A DNA stretch of 64,000 nucleotides from Liolophura sinensis (lineage: Eukaryota > Mollusca > Polyplacophora > Chitonida > Chitonidae): assembly GCF_032854445.1 (NCBI RefSeq), contig NC_088295.1:40533385-40597384 (forward strand), given 5' to 3'. This document shows positions 10,872 to 23,304 of the stretch, one piece after another. A model generated the notes under the pieces. The model saw nothing but the letters and a program-made list of their open reading frames with translations, was not told the DNA's origin and searched no databases. The position numbers and the translations under genes were made by a program. The stretch's first letter is position 1, and the number at the start of each line of letters is the position of its first letter.

Positions 10872-13800
10872 TCGTGTTATTTATATTTTACACGCAAATG
10901 ACAAAAGTGTAAATCTTATTTTTATATCCATATAATTTTTTTACCACAATTAAGTATACAGAACTCTATTGGTATAATACACATAGTTAATGTTGTGTTA
11001 TGCTATGTATCGCTAGAGTTAAAATTTATTGACTAATATACATTAACAGAGAGAGGTTCAGGATTATCGGATAAGTTACCAGTCGGATTCGTGGCGTATA
11101 TGCTCTACGTTAATATACTGCCACCTCTACAAAGAAACATATGTGGTAGCAGTTTTTCAGTTTATTCGTGAACATATCTATCTAGGTCAAAGACCGGTTA
11201 TAAACATGTAAAAGTCAATATAGAGACCGTGTCGTATGATCAGCTGAAATGAACATGGGTGTTCACAACAGTCATGACGTGTTACCATGCCGTCAAAGCA
11301 GGCTCGAGGACTCAAATCTGTGACGTGTATGTCATTAATTTCAGCGCGACTCAGCATCGATGTCGGTGCTGTTCCTAATCTATGGTTATAAAGCGACGGG
11401 TTGTGCCACTGGAAGTGCACGGGCGGCCGCTTTCATCTGAGCGCCCCGTATAATGTGGGTAATAGCTAGATGTTCTTGGCTAGCCGTGTGTAGAACTCGC
11501 CACGTTCATCTTTATTACGTATACACAGCCATTGGGGATGTATTTATTCGCCGTAACCAGGAAGCGGAAGCGACATTTCATCGGTATTAAAATTAACAAT
11601 GGCCAGTGTGTCACAAAAATGGAATATATGTCGCATAGGGAAGGGTTGCTATATAAGGAATCGTGGATTGGTTCGATGTACATACAGCAGGATCTGACTT
11701 GGAAGTACATAGACAATGCCTATGCCTAAAAATTAAATATCTTGTCACATTTTCCTTAGTTGCTTTTTGTGTCGTAATACACTGAATAGAAATCCTATTC
11801 TTTTAATACATATATAAGCCCTTTTAATATCGATATAATGGACTCCGCCCATAAACCACAACGAAGACGAGGAACATCAGCAATGTATTTTTCTTTTAAA
11901 TTTCCAGTTACTCGAGTCAGCCATTGTGCAGCCAATAATCAGCTAAATGTGTGGAAAATTAGTACGATTATCATTTTGAAGTAAGACAAATACTAATGAA
12001 GCGAAAATCATAATTGTCGGTATACCTTTATGTAGGCACGTGACTCATATTTATGACTGGCGTGTAGTATATGTGTCAGGGTTATATTTATGACTGGTGT
12101 ATTGCATGTTTGAGCTCAGCGGTTGCCCCGGAATTACTCGACAAGTCCTATTTCGCAACACTATATTCTCACATCTGTCGCATTTCCTTGAAACAAGTTA
12201 CAAGTCATGAAAAATTCTGTTCATTGACAAATTTTGCGCCTTTTATGTATTTTTATTTTATAATTTCCTCCTGAAGTTAACACTTACTCTTTGAGTTTGC
12301 AGAAAAATTTGAATACCATTCCTCATAAGTAAATGTGCAACGTATGTTTCATTTTAAACTTATGTTGTCTGAAATTAGTCAGGAAATAATCATGCGTGGG
12401 AAGGAAAACTTTAAATAAAATTATAAGTCTAAGAACCTGAATAAATACATGTATATGTAAATGAGGAATTAACCCTTCCAATACAGTTTGCATGAAGCTT
12501 CCAATTACATTTCTGAAATTTTCATTTCATATTTGTCAAATGCACGGAATTTTTCACATATTTTGTGGGCATTTCTTATAATGCAATGTGATAATCCTAG
12601 ATATCAAGACATGTTTGTTGTGTATCATCCATGCAATGTTGTTTTATCAAGTATATAAATTGTATGAAGTCATCGTGGCACAGGGAAGAAATCTACTTGG
12701 TATTGTACCCAATAAAAAACATGCAGAGGATATGCTGTACAGACTAGAAAATAGTTCATATTAGTCACAATCAAAATGTAACAATATTGTATGTAATAAA
12801 AAAAAGTGTATGTCACTCATTAGACGGTCACCGATTTAAATTCATGCATATATTAGTTGTTAAAGGAGACAGAATGGAGACACCACGGGTAAAACCGGTA
12901 CACTGCTGCATCAGTATACCTGACAAACTGCCCGATAAATAACGGCGAATTTGCCGAATTTAGCAAAAAGAGAGCATGCCTCTATAACATAGATCAAAGT
13001 ATAGGCTTTCCCTATGCAACACATGCCATAACGCATTGAACCTTCTCACACTCAGAAGATGGATACATTATACACAGATAAATGTACGAGACACGGAATA
13101 ATACGTGTGTAACTCGTTACTAGCAAAATGACCAGTAATCAAGGTATAACATTCCACAAAACCCGTCTCTTATTTAAATTTCTAACGCACATACAGATAA
13201 AGTATAACAAATGTATACCAAAAATTAAGCACGTCACATGCGAAAGACAATTAGCTTTCTAAAGAAGTCTAAAATATATACACAGTCATTTTCTAAATTG
13301 TTTATATTGAGAGAGTGTAAATTGGAATACAGCGCTTTTTCTTGTTGTGTACAGTGTATATATTATGTCATACTATATATATACTTCATTTTCGGAACAG
13401 TCGACGTAAACCTATACATACACGCACGAAGATGTTTTGCATCCAAACCGGTATATTCAAACGGCGAATAACATATTTAGCAGAAAAGAGACATTTTTTT
13501 TTTCGTATACGAGATAACTTTAAATCACGAAAAAGGTCTTAATTTCAAATCTCCCTTTGCATTCTTTATATAACAAAAGTACAAAAATAACAGGGCATAT
13601 ACGATATAGGCCTATGAGATATCTCATAAGTATTATATAGTATATATATAGTCATAGAGTAAATGGACAAGTGCGATTTGTAATGCTCTGTAAGTATATA
13701 ATCTAGAGACACACGGCAGCCGAAACGACCATAAATATATTTTAGAAGTGAAATTTGAAGGATTATTTCATATACATCCATCATAAAATCCGTTACATAA

Positions 13801-14870
13801 TAAAACAAAAATGCAGCATAAAGTGCATATAAAATCACAGCAGCGGCGACTGTGTATTATATAAAGTTAATGTCAAATTAATATGTTAAGCCCAACTTTT
13901 CAAGCACATACAAATACATATAAAATTTCACAAAAGAACCCTAATCAGTAAATTTAAATTACACTCCTCTGTAAAATAAATGATATACTGAAAGACCCCA
14001 AAGACAGAATGGTTTTGATTGCATGCAGAATGAATTACGGAATTACTCTATAACAAACCCATCGTTTTGTTGTCTTACATGTGTATCTATGCTTATTGTT
14101 TCCTGTACAGATTTATGACAAAGCTCACCTCGGTCATAAGCCCAAACTACAGAAAGCTTTACATATACATACGACTCTGTGTTAACGCTTAAAACCAGTA
14201 AAAGCAATACCGCAACGTATGCTCTCTTTTTACACGTAAACAACGATGAATGAGCAAAGGAAAATAACGTTTGTGGCAAATATCTTTTGTTTTTAGTTGG
14301 ATTACTGGATTGGTTGTCATGGCGTTGTTTATGTATATTGATGTTTAGCAGCCCGTGCCGACCCATATAATCAGTAAAGCGTAAACTTGAAACTGTGAGA
14401 GTAAAAAAGTCGGTCAATAGAATTTACTTCACTGTAAAAACAAGAGTTTGGTGACAGGTGTTTGTACACCCGTAACTTCAGGAAAGATTGAGTATCTTTA
14501 TTGTCCAATATATATATAGCCACAAAAGATATTAATGCATTATATATATGAATGTATATAGCATTCATGCCCCTCGTATAGTGGTTTACATTTACAGCTA
14601 TACAGCCCGTAAAAATGGGGAACTTTCATCCAAATATAAGCAGAGAAATATGTCTAAACAAAAAATGTCAATGCTGGATCCGGTATGTGCCACAAAGAAA
14701 TCGTAGGTTAAATTCGCTGTAACTACATTGACAATATACATGAAAGTCTTTAAAATGCTTCACAAAGCTTTGTAAGTGTACTTTTCTAAAACTTTTTTGC
14801 GATCTGCGTAATCAAATAAGTATATTTCCAAACAAACCAACGCCATTAACGAGTTATATCAGAAATTTCG
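10872..14870. other. Unannotated 4 kb stretch
   Basis: No recognisable gene or family repeat. The longest frame is 124 codons on the minus strand at 14043-14417. It has one hydrophobic run (residues about 69-80) but its start region does not look like a signal peptide, and nothing supports expression. A frame at 11532-11729 (+) is basic and unrecognised. Chance open frames explain both adequately. Confidence 0.5.
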
Positions 14871-15165
14871 TTGTCATCGCTTGTAGGGCTTGGTGACAGG
14901 AAACGGTCGATGACACTCGTGCACAAGGCTGTTTCTGCAATCTATATAACGTTTGTTGAAGACCACTTCAAACAAGTCTTCCAACAATTAACACGGGTGG
15001 TATCCATATCTGTATACATGTGGGAAAGTCCGATAGTAATTTGCCGAAGGACGGTCGTTTTCACCGGGAACTCCGGTTTTCTTCACTCGTAAAAATGACC
15101 GCTACTGCAAATAAGTGAAAAATTCTTGCGCATGGCGTCAAACTTCAATTAAATAGCTGAGTAAA
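14871..15165 (+). repeat. Diverged repeat, family C (SINE-B-like 3' half)
   Basis: The second half (ATGTGGGAAAGTCCGATAG, then the AAGTGAAAAATTCTTGCGC region) is a diverged family B tail. The first half, starting GGGCTTGGTGACAGGAAACG, is not a tRNA head but is shared with 43225-43490. The two copies therefore define a variant with a different 5' portion. Confidence 0.6.
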
Positions 15166-15731
15166 TATTCGAGAGAATGGACGTACTATTAAGGTTATGT
15201 GAAAGTGATCCATCTATATGCTGATTAAATATTAGATATGGGTGCGTGGGTGGGGGTGGGTTAGGGGAGGGTAGTTTGCTACTATGTAAGCATTTAAATG
15301 TACAGTTCATTTTGTATTTACACATATATAAATTTAAGCCTGCCATTAAATGATAACTCTGTCCAACTATACAACAGCTATACAGCAGCTACACAGCGGC
15401 TATATATAGAGATAATTGCCTTTAAATGTCTTAAAAACGCTATATCAGGGGACTTTTTTACAAAACACTTCCATATTGGCTAGTTAAACCAATTAATATT
15501 TCTATATTTACCAAGAATAGTTCAAATTATTGCCTTTCAGTGAACACAATGTTTACAATGTTAAAATAGTACCAAAGTTTGAACAACTTTATTACCGATT
15601 TCGAAAAACGTGCACACACGAGGCTGATAGTTTGTAAAAACGTGTTCTTTGTGCTATTCTAAACTATGGGGAAAATAAAATTAGATTTTCTGCCTTCCAA
15701 CAAGGTTCAAACCATTTTCAAAATGCAGTCT

Positions 15732-15965
15732 TTACCTTTAAAATGCACACCTTTACCTACACGAAACCAAAGACTAAATCTCTATAGACCATTTACAAGA
15801 ACTAACCTCTCCCTATATTCCATCCATTCGAAAGGCCCTCGATAATGGAACAAACTTCCCCAATATCTCAAAATTACCAACTCATTTTCTTTATTTAAAA
15901 ATAAATTAAAGGGTCACCTCATAAATATTATGGAATCAGATCTCCAGCAACAAACTAACGTTTAG
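15732..15965 (+). pseudogene. LINE reverse-transcriptase ORF, C-terminal relic
   Basis: The plus-strand frame ending at the TAG 15963-15965 reads PTRNQRLNLYRPFTRTNLS, then SIHSKGPR, an in-frame TAA at 15843-15845, then WNKLPQYLKITNSFSLFKNK. This RPFxRT...FS...GPxxWNxLP...S...FKxxLK arrangement is the usual C-terminus of non-LTR retrotransposon reverse transcriptase ORFs. The element is 5'-truncated, as LINE copies usually are, and is dead because of the stop codon. The following AT-rich DNA to about 16.2 kb probably represents its 3' UTR. The motif is seen; the clade is not determined. Confidence 0.75.
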
Positions 15966-17655
15966 AGTATCACCATCATCCAATCCTTGTATATTGTCAT
16001 ATCGGTATGTATGTCTAGTTTTTCTTCTCAAGTTATACTTACTCTATGTACATTTAACCATAACGGGATAGAACAAGTCCACCCGACTTGCAGTCATTTA
16101 AAAAGTTGTTTATTATCATAAATGTTTATACTAATATCTTCTTTCTTTATATCTTTGTGTACATTTGTATTCTGGCTGTTGGTGGATTATATTTTGATTT
16201 TTTCTAATGTATATTCTTGGATACATTGCATCTAAAAAAAGCGCTGTTCACAGTACAAAGTTGAAGACAATGCATAGACAAAACCGTCACAAATAACATC
16301 AGAATTCAGGCAATTAAAATCTTAAAGCGCAAATGCCAGGTTTAACACGTGAATATTATAATGTAAAAATCCCTACGAGAACGCATGAAGCTGTATGGCA
16401 ATATACTATATATAGTATATATAGCCGAATGGATCTGTAATACAGGTAACCGACGAAAGTAGTCCCGTGCAATAAATTACTTAACGACGTAACATATGTA
16501 TTTGTCATTAAACAATTCATATACATTGGGATAAAGACGAGTTAACTTATAATATATGTTTTTAAAATATGGAGAATGATTGTTTTTGCTAAAACCGTGA
16601 ATGGTATAATGAAAGTTCTGCAATGTATGAACTCTCCTAGACGATTGTGCTTCTAGAGAAGAACAATATATATTGGAGGTTATCAAGCCTATATATATTT
16701 ACACAGAGGCAGCGTTTTTACAAAACAATGCGCTAAATTTTCTGAAAATTCTCCGTTTTCTCATATGGCTGTGACAATTTATTCTCGTCACGCACCCGAT
16801 CAGATCAGCTAACATTGGGTAAAATGTCATGTAAAAACATAAAAGCATATAAATCATTCTGAATAACCTTCACAATTTAGGTACACTTTAGCATTTAACA
16901 AAACAGGTTCCATTGTGTCTTCTACATTGTTCAGATATAAGTATACATGTAAAACGAGCATTGTTGTTTGTGATTTTATGTTTTCGCTAAAGCCATCAAA
17001 TTGTCTCATAATATAGATTCATGTAAATGTTGTTTGTTTAAAATTGTTTATCATTACTCATGAATGACAAGCATTCCAGATCTCAGCAAGGTTGCTCTGT
17101 TTCATAATCGTATTTGAATATACTATTAAAACAGAAACTATTGGGAATGTATAGGTTACACATGTGTAAATCGTGCAATTGACTGGTTTAAGGTTTGCCT
17201 CCAAACTGAAGAATGAACCCACTGATCCACTGATCCACTGATTGTATGATACTGTTACAAAACAGACATCATACAGCTTGCTCATACACTATAAATTTCT
17301 GCATTGCTATTTTGAATCAAGTTAAAATATACAAAAAATTTTGTCTTTTTTAGATAAAGCTAAAAACTTTGTCCCGGTGTTACTACGAACCTAGCTCCTG
17401 GCGGATACCACGCTTGCAAGGTGGCAAAATGCTATGAATTCACTTCCAGCAACAACAGCTAAAAACGGAGGTCATGTTACATTGATTTTTTGGTATGTTG
17501 TGGAGAAAACTACACGATGCATATAGCGGTATGGCAAACATTATGGGATATGTATTTTTGGTTTTAAAGTTGGCAAATTTACTACATAACTATAGCATAA
17601 AGAAAACCAATGCCCTCGTGTAACCTATGTACTATTAAGTACAATTGCTTATGAA
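15966..17655. other. Unannotated AT-rich stretch after the LINE relic
   Basis: The first ~250 bp probably belong to the LINE 3' UTR. A perfect 20 bp palindrome of alternating TA character lies at 16401-16420, and a triplicated CCACTGATC-type decamer at about 17219-17245. Nothing else was recognised. Confidence 0.5.
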
Positions 17656-17659
17656 TCCA

Positions 17660-17780
17660 TGCGTCAAAACAATCATTGGTATACCAGCCGTCAACCAGGA
17701 TGGACGTTCCAGGTCAATAATCGCACAGACAATTCCCAACACGACGTTTAACATCGACTACCAAAGTCCGAAAATAGGAC
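17660..17780 (+). repeat. Dispersed repeat, family E
   Basis: Contains CCAGCCGTCAACCAGGATGG, then CGTTCCAGGTCAATAATCGC and an ACGTTTAACAT segment. Related copies are at 30268-30440 (+), 33273-33565 (+) and 63785-63930 (-). No coding potential or terminal structure was recognised; it is probably a SINE or MITE-type repeat. Confidence 0.75.
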
Positions 17781-17784
17781 GGAA

Positions 17785-18240
17785 TCTCTGGTGGTTCTGT
17801 TTTATAATTGTGTGCCATGTACCGGGGACTGTAGGGGCTGTTTAGGTAACACAGCTTACGAATTACGAATGAAAGCGCTCCTCGTACGCGGAAAGGTCTA
17901 CCAGCAGCCTGTTGATGGTCGTGGGTTTTTCCCGGACTCTGCCCGGTTTCCTCCCACCGCATACTGGCCGCCATGTTATAAGTGAAATATTCTTGAGTAA
18001 TGCGTAAAACACCAATCAAATAAACAAATAAATAAGTAAACAAGCGTTCCAGTTCTGTTTCATAATTGCATCTCACATACCGTGGACTATAGGTACTGTT
18101 TCGGTTTGTCATGATCTCTGATTGTCATGTTTGATAATTCTATCTCCGTATACAGTCGAGGCTATCGGGGATGTATAAAGCATCATTGGATATGAATGAC
18201 AAACGTTCCAGATCTCTAGTGCGTAAATATTTCTGCTAAA
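17785..18240 (+). repeat. Short repeated motif flanking a SINE B fragment
   Basis: A segment with TGTTTTATAATTGTGTGCCA and CGGGGACTGTAGGGGC at about 17795-17845 recurs in diverged form at about 18050-18100, on the far side of the SINE fragment 17880-18040. The ATGAATGACAAACGTTCCAG phrase near 18192 also occurs near 17058. The SINE probably landed inside an already duplicated local sequence. Confidence 0.45.
17880..18040 (+). mobile_element. 5'-truncated SINE, family B
   Basis: Body and 3' core of family B with an (AAAT)n-like tail; the tRNA head is missing. Antisense reading of this copy produces most of the 132-codon minus frame at 17714-18112, which is therefore not a gene. Confidence 0.85.
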
Positions 18241-18270
18241 GCTTGTGTTTATATCGTCGTTAGAGGTTAG

Positions 18271-18429
18271 GAACTCTGACGTCACAGGAAGTATATCCAA
18301 CTTTAATCACAACTCTGAACGTTGGAATATCTCTTTTTACTTTTGAGTAGAAGATTACTGAAATAATGTTCCCTAATATCTCTTCCTTCTGGTGAATATC
18401 AGGAAAAAAGTGATGTGACGTCAGAGTTC
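18271..18429. mobile_element. Small inverted-repeat element (MITE-like, ~159 bp)
   Basis: Perfect 15 bp terminal inverted repeats GAACTCTGACGTCAC at 18271-18285 and 18415-18429. Each end embeds the CRE palindrome TGACGTCA. The interior is AT-rich and has no coding frame that looks real. No clear target duplication was found. Confidence 0.55.
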
Positions 18430-18609
18430 TGTCAGTATGGTTCATAAAGCCCACCATAGTATTCAAATATTTGAATGCCTTTCAACACTCTTGAAAAAAT
18501 CTGAAAAAATACATGAAAGTATTTTTACGCATAGTTTTCACTGGTCTTTTTTGGTGAACTTCACCTTATATTTTAGCTTTCTTTTACTTTAAACAAATAA
18601 TAGTGGGAA

Positions 18610-18860
18610 GTTTTAAGTAGGCACTCACTGACAAAGATAAAAGACTACACACGCCAACATGGGGGTAAAACTAGAGCAACGACGACATATCATAGTTGCA
18701 AAATGGTGACATGTAACGGGTGAAATCCGGGCTTTTGTCTGTTTACCTCAGTTAGGGTTTTACTCTTACTGACTGTTCCTGTAAAAGGTCAAATGCTAGC
18801 AACTCACAAACTTCTTATATAGCTAAGCCAAAATGCAATGACGTTAATTACAATGTATTA
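18610..18860 (-). repeat. Dispersed repeat, family D, minus copy
   Basis: Contains the family words GTAAAACTAGAGCAACGACG, GGTGAAATCC and TACCTCAGTTAGGGTTTTA, the reverse complement of those in 19515-19880. Together with the other copies this defines a ~400 bp element without an evident coding region. Confidence 0.75.
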
Positions 18861-19514
18861 GATCTCAATGGACTAGAAATATGAAAAAAAAAACTGTGGG
18901 CTCACTTTTGAAAACTGTCCAATCCAAGAGACACAATGGCAATGAAAAACAGATTAGTAACATTTAAGGCTGCTCAAATCTACAGACACATAAAATTACG
19001 TAAACTACAATATACAAGACTTGAATCTTCGACGGTTTTGCCGAATTCTGACCGTTGTCCCGTTAATTAAAACAATATATCCACATTAAGTGCGTGTAAA
19101 ATGCTTGAATACGCCATAACAAATTGCGACACATCATCATTTGAAAAACGGTAAATAAGTTTACCTGTTGGTGACTAAAAAACAAAAAAGAAAAGCATGG
19201 CAAAATTTTCCTGCAAAGTTTTTTTAAATACTGTGGCTGGAGTCAATGCAATTTAATCGTAAACGGTAATGGATAGCGGCGTTATTAATTTTTTTGTTTC
19301 ACACTGGTGTGTTACTGTATACTCCAGAGCATTTTGCTTTTAACCAGTCATCTTATTTTTTTTTTTAACATTCTTGAGTTCGTCGTAAAACACCAATCAG
19401 ATCAGATATTTTTTAGAAAGGAAAAAGCATGTATCTCTGGAGAAACGATAAAACCCGATTGCATAGTTGTATAGCATAAATCAATGTGTCTTTAAATAAT
19501 TATATATTCCTGCA

Positions 19515-19880
19515 TAAAACAGGATTCTGCAGGAGCATTAACCATCCCGAGGCCCGGTCCCTCAGCGTTGTTTTAATGTAACTGCATCTTAAATGTGATG
19601 ACAACACAGCATTTTGAGTCATTCTAGACCAGTGACGACTAATAAATTGCAATTTTTTTTACACAATTCTACTTAAGCCATGGTTCTGGGGGAGGGGGGC
19701 GGGGGGGCAAAATTGTCACTGTTTAAGAATTTACATGGAATAGCCTAACTGAGGCAAATTGACAAGAGGCGGTATTTCACCAATTACGTGTGACCAATTG
19801 CCAGATATCACACTGTTGTTGCTGCTCTGGTTTCACTTTCCATCTTGTGCGTCTTTGATAATGCTACAGACGCTTTCTGA
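19515..19880 (+). repeat. Dispersed repeat, family D, plus copy
   Basis: Nearly full-length: it starts at CATCCCGAGGCCCGGTCCCT, then TGATGACAACACAGCATTTT, CCAGTGACG, CTGAGGCAAATTGACAAGAG, and ends near CTTGTGCGTCTTTGATA. A G-run cluster at 19688-19707 lies inside it. Confidence 0.8.
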
Positions 19881-20254
19881 ATTACTATAGACTTGCATGG
19901 TATCATATACCCTTTATTTAATTCCACGAGCTCGGTTTGTCAGCAGTTAAACAGCACGGGAACGAGCCGATGTGATCAAGTGGTCAACATGCTTCTATTT
20001 AATTGCCGTATGTCTGTTGACCTGGGACGTTCATTCTGGTTTACGACTGGTATACGAATGTCTGTTTGGACTCATAGATACGGACAGGCAATTTGCTGGA
20101 TTCAGTGATGCTTCCAATGATTCACATGTTCCCACGGGCATTGTTGGTAATAATCGGTGGTTAGTGATCTCTTCAGTGGTCGTAATTGCATGAATTTAGC
20201 CTGAAACAACTATACTTTCGTCAATGCCATATACAGTGTATGTCACATGTCACG

Positions 20255-20405
20255 TTGGAGTGTTCTTCAGAAGTATGTGCTTCACTCCGGGCACTCCGGT
20301 TTCTTCAACCAATACCTACCATTGTATTAGTAAATATTCGGTGTAATATATTAATATTTATTAGTAAATTGGCGCAAGAAACCAGTCAAATCAATAAATA
20401 AATAA
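20255..20405 (+). repeat. Diverged SINE-B/C tail
   Basis: Shows ACTCCGGGCACTCCGGTTTCTTC, shortened and mutated relative to family B, and a final ATCAATAAATAAATAAA tail. It is identified only by the 3' half. Confidence 0.45.
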
Positions 20406-20529
20406 ACTGTATTAGTGAAAAATATAGAGCAGGGCGTTAAAGACCAATCGAAAAAATTTGAACATCACAAGGTAAGCCCGTCTTGAAAAACTTGTGTGAT
20501 GCAATGTAGTCTCCACATCACCTCTTTCC

Positions 20530-21060
20530 CATGATCCTCCGACCCATGTCTGTGTATTTCGGTGCATTTCTATACGTGCATGTTTTAACTTTAACCACGC
20601 ATTGCCATGAGGTTAACTGTCCTCAGACGACCGAATTTTTTTGACCCGTTCAATTCCCTCCCGTTTCCACTTCCAAAGCTTTCTGTCGATGTGCACGCGG
20701 ATCTAATGAACGGGCCTGTATTATGACGGGTTTGAGGATATTCCCGGAGTGCGGCTCGCGCCAGGTTCTACGCTACGCTGGCTAGCTCAAACAGGCCTTC
20801 TCATGGCGGACAGCGACTTTACGAGCCTCACCAAGACAGCAGGAAGAAACCCTTAAAACAAATCGATATTCTATTGGGCTCCTTCTACACGTTCAACATC
20901 CTTTACCTTGAACCTAGAGCTGAACAGACGGCGAGAGTTCGTCGCCTTGAGAGAGGGATTTTGACCCATGACCCTATCTTGGTCAAAGGTTAAGGGTCGC
21001 GTACAAGGTCAATTCGCCTCGGAGGCGCCTCATTTACAGTTTTTTGAGAGTTTTAGTGTA
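20530..21060. other. Unrecognised GC-richer island
   Basis: This ~500 bp block is visibly richer in G+C than its surroundings. It has no long open frame. A 7-T run at 20636-20642 separates two short open stretches in different frames, which could be a frameshifted relic. Around 20960-21015 there are several TGACC/GGTCA half-sites in alternating orientation. Confidence 0.35.
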
Positions 21061-21139
21061 AAGTAAAATTTCAGGTCTGTATGATGTTAATTCATTCATT
21101 TCAGGCTCGGTTTTGTCTTTTATATTGTTTTCCTGGAAT

Positions 21140-21430
21140 AAACTAGGATTAGGCTCGTGGACTAATCATCCCGAGACCCGGTTCCTGTGCGTTTTTTTTA
21201 ATGTAACTGTATCTTAAATGTGATGACAACACAGCATTTTGAGTCATTCTAAACCAGTGACGTATAATAAATTACAACCAACATTACTGCATGTCCCCTA
21301 ATTTCTGCTTAATCCATGGTGCTGAAGGTCGTGTACATTCAGTGCTACTTTTTAAGCATATACACGCATGAACAGTCGGAACAAAACCCTAACTGAGGCA
21401 AACTGCTAGGATTTCACTAGTAATCCGTTG
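21140..21430 (+). repeat. Dispersed repeat, family D, plus copy
   Basis: Includes CATCCCGAGACCCGGTTCCT, TGATGACAACACAGCATTTT and CCTAACTGAGGCAAACTG. The 3' portion is truncated near 21430. Confidence 0.8.
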
Positions 21431-21534
21431 TTAATGGACACCTAGAAATATGAACGTCAAATTGGGCATTGTTTTACCACATACTGCTTTAAGCAACAGC
21501 TTATCTATGCAAAACATACGCATATAATAGAGTA

Positions 21535-21720
21535 CAGCACGGAGAGTAAAATCAGCACAGCGACGACAGTGTGGTATAGTTATAGTGAATGGTCACATGT
21601 AGGCTGTGAAATCCGGTCTCTATGTCAATTTACCTTAGGTGGGGTTTTATTCTGTTCATGTAAATGCTATTACACTTATATAATAGACGCCCCTTAGCAA
21701 AATGGTTTTGATGATAATTT
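21535..21720 (-). repeat. Dispersed repeat, family D, minus copy
   Basis: Reverse-oriented 3' half (GTAAAATCAGCACAGCGACG, then GTGAAATCCGG), about 100 bp from the plus copy at 21140-21430, so the two face each other. Confidence 0.75.
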
Positions 21721-22283
21721 GGGGGAGGGGGGTCTATAATTTCATGTTTGCAGGTTGTGTATAGCAAAGCACATTAACAGCATTTCATGTGAACGTGCCT
21801 TCGAAAGAAAAGAATAACTATATGTATACATCTCGTAGAAAATTAAGGCTAGAAAACGGTCTGCTATGCATACGAGTAGATGGTTATGTATATAGCTCCA
21901 GACCAAGAGGAAGAAAACAGTGACCGCAAAATCTGAAAAAACAAAAACCGCGAAAGAAACAACTGGGGAAGGTATAATATTTCACATTATTTGCATTAGT
22001 TGAGTCTGGACTTTCTATACAAACCACGTGTTTCATCTGAAACTGTTAAAAGCATATTGTTATTATAGGTTAGCTCTTCACAGTTAGGTACATTGGCCTT
22101 TGTATGGACCTATCCTCTTTTCAGTTCTGAATTAGAAAAGACAATACTTCACAGTCAGACAATATTTTGATATTAAAAAATAATTAGAATACAGCATAGT
22201 AAATATTGCTCATGTGAAACGTGAATAACATGCTTGTATATATCTACACAACACTTTCATGTGTTGTTGGTTATTTTTCATGA

Positions 22284-22515
22284 CGGGCCTCTGTGTCCGA
22301 GTGGTTAAAGTGTTAACGCATCACAATTACCCAGGAGCCTCTCACCAACCCGGTCGCTGTGAGTTCAAGTCCAACTGCCTTCCTTTCTGGGTATGTGGGA
22401 AGGTCTATCAGTAATCTTCGGATGTTTGTGATGGATTTTCCCCGTGCTGTGAACGGTTTCCTCCCACCATAATGCAGGCCTCCGTCGTATATAACTGGAA
22501 TTAAATTGTTCAAAC
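22284..22515 (+). mobile_element. tRNA-headed SINE, family B, tail missing
   Basis: The tRNA-like head starts GGGCCTCTGTGTCCGAGTGG (A-box region) and carries the B-box-like GTGAGTTCAAGTCC. The body follows with CATGTGGGAAGG-type words, but the copy loses similarity before the terminal (AAAT)n. The head differs from other B copies over TTAAAGTGTTAACGCATCAC, so it is an older or distinct subfamily. Confidence 0.8.
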
Positions 22516-22737
22516 ATTTTTCGATCCAGTTCACTATATATATATATTATAGCCAATATCTATATATATATTACTCAAAGAAAAAGCAAAAAAAATTTTT
22601 TTTAATTTAAACGAAACTTTAACAGTGTTAAAATAACGGCGATATACACAATAACATTTTGTCGTTCTTGTCTTTCCCTTGATATATATTATAATTTATA
22701 CAGTAAAAGGGCGAGTATATTGGGTATTTGGGTCATT

Positions 22738-22800
22738 ATTTATTTATTTATTTATTTATTTGATAGGTGTTTAACGCCAGACTAAAAGAATTTTTCACAT
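22738..22800 (-). repeat. SINE family tail fragment
   Basis: TTATTTATTTATTTATTTGA followed by TAGGTGTTTAACGCC is the reverse complement of the shared SINE 3' end; nothing of the body is kept. Confidence 0.55.
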
Positions 22801-23304
22801 AATACATAAGGATTGGTGTTTAAAGCCTTGGCCGAGATTTTTGGATTCACTTACTTGTCCATGGGTAAGATTAATGAGTTAAGCAAATAGGAGTGTTGGG
22901 ACTACCCCTACTTAGCCGGATATCCGATATAACTTTCTGACTTAAAGCCGCACCCAAAGCATCGGGTTTATTTCAAATTTGTCTGCATGGCCTGACAGCT
23001 GAAATGTATCAAAATAGCCTAAGCAGTATATAGTCATATCAACTGCAAGGTTTTCTATTTTCATGAATAGCTAACATGTTCATTCCGCCTTTCTATTTTC
23101 ATGAACAGCTAACATGTAAACTTATAACTTTAACGACCTCAGTGTACATGAGGAATCTGAATTCGAAGCAAGCCTAACTAATTAATACATACCATGTATA
23201 CAGACCTATCAACAGCAAAAAAGGTGAACAAAATCAAATAAAGTACAGTTCGATAGATCGCATCGTCTGGTCAAGCTCATTTCAAGCTCGCTGAACATAG
23301 TGGA

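Noticed and set aside
14043-14417. 124-codon minus frame with a hydrophobic run as a secreted or membrane protein
   Set aside because: The hydrophobic run is internal, codon content looks like the surrounding AT-rich DNA, and no splice or promoter signal supports it.
17714-18112. 132-codon minus-strand frame
   Set aside because: Mostly antisense of a SINE family B copy and flanking repeats E.
20536-20735. Frameshifted small secreted-protein gene across the 7-T run
   Set aside because: Needs a base removed, has no homologue that I recognise and ends after about 60 codons.
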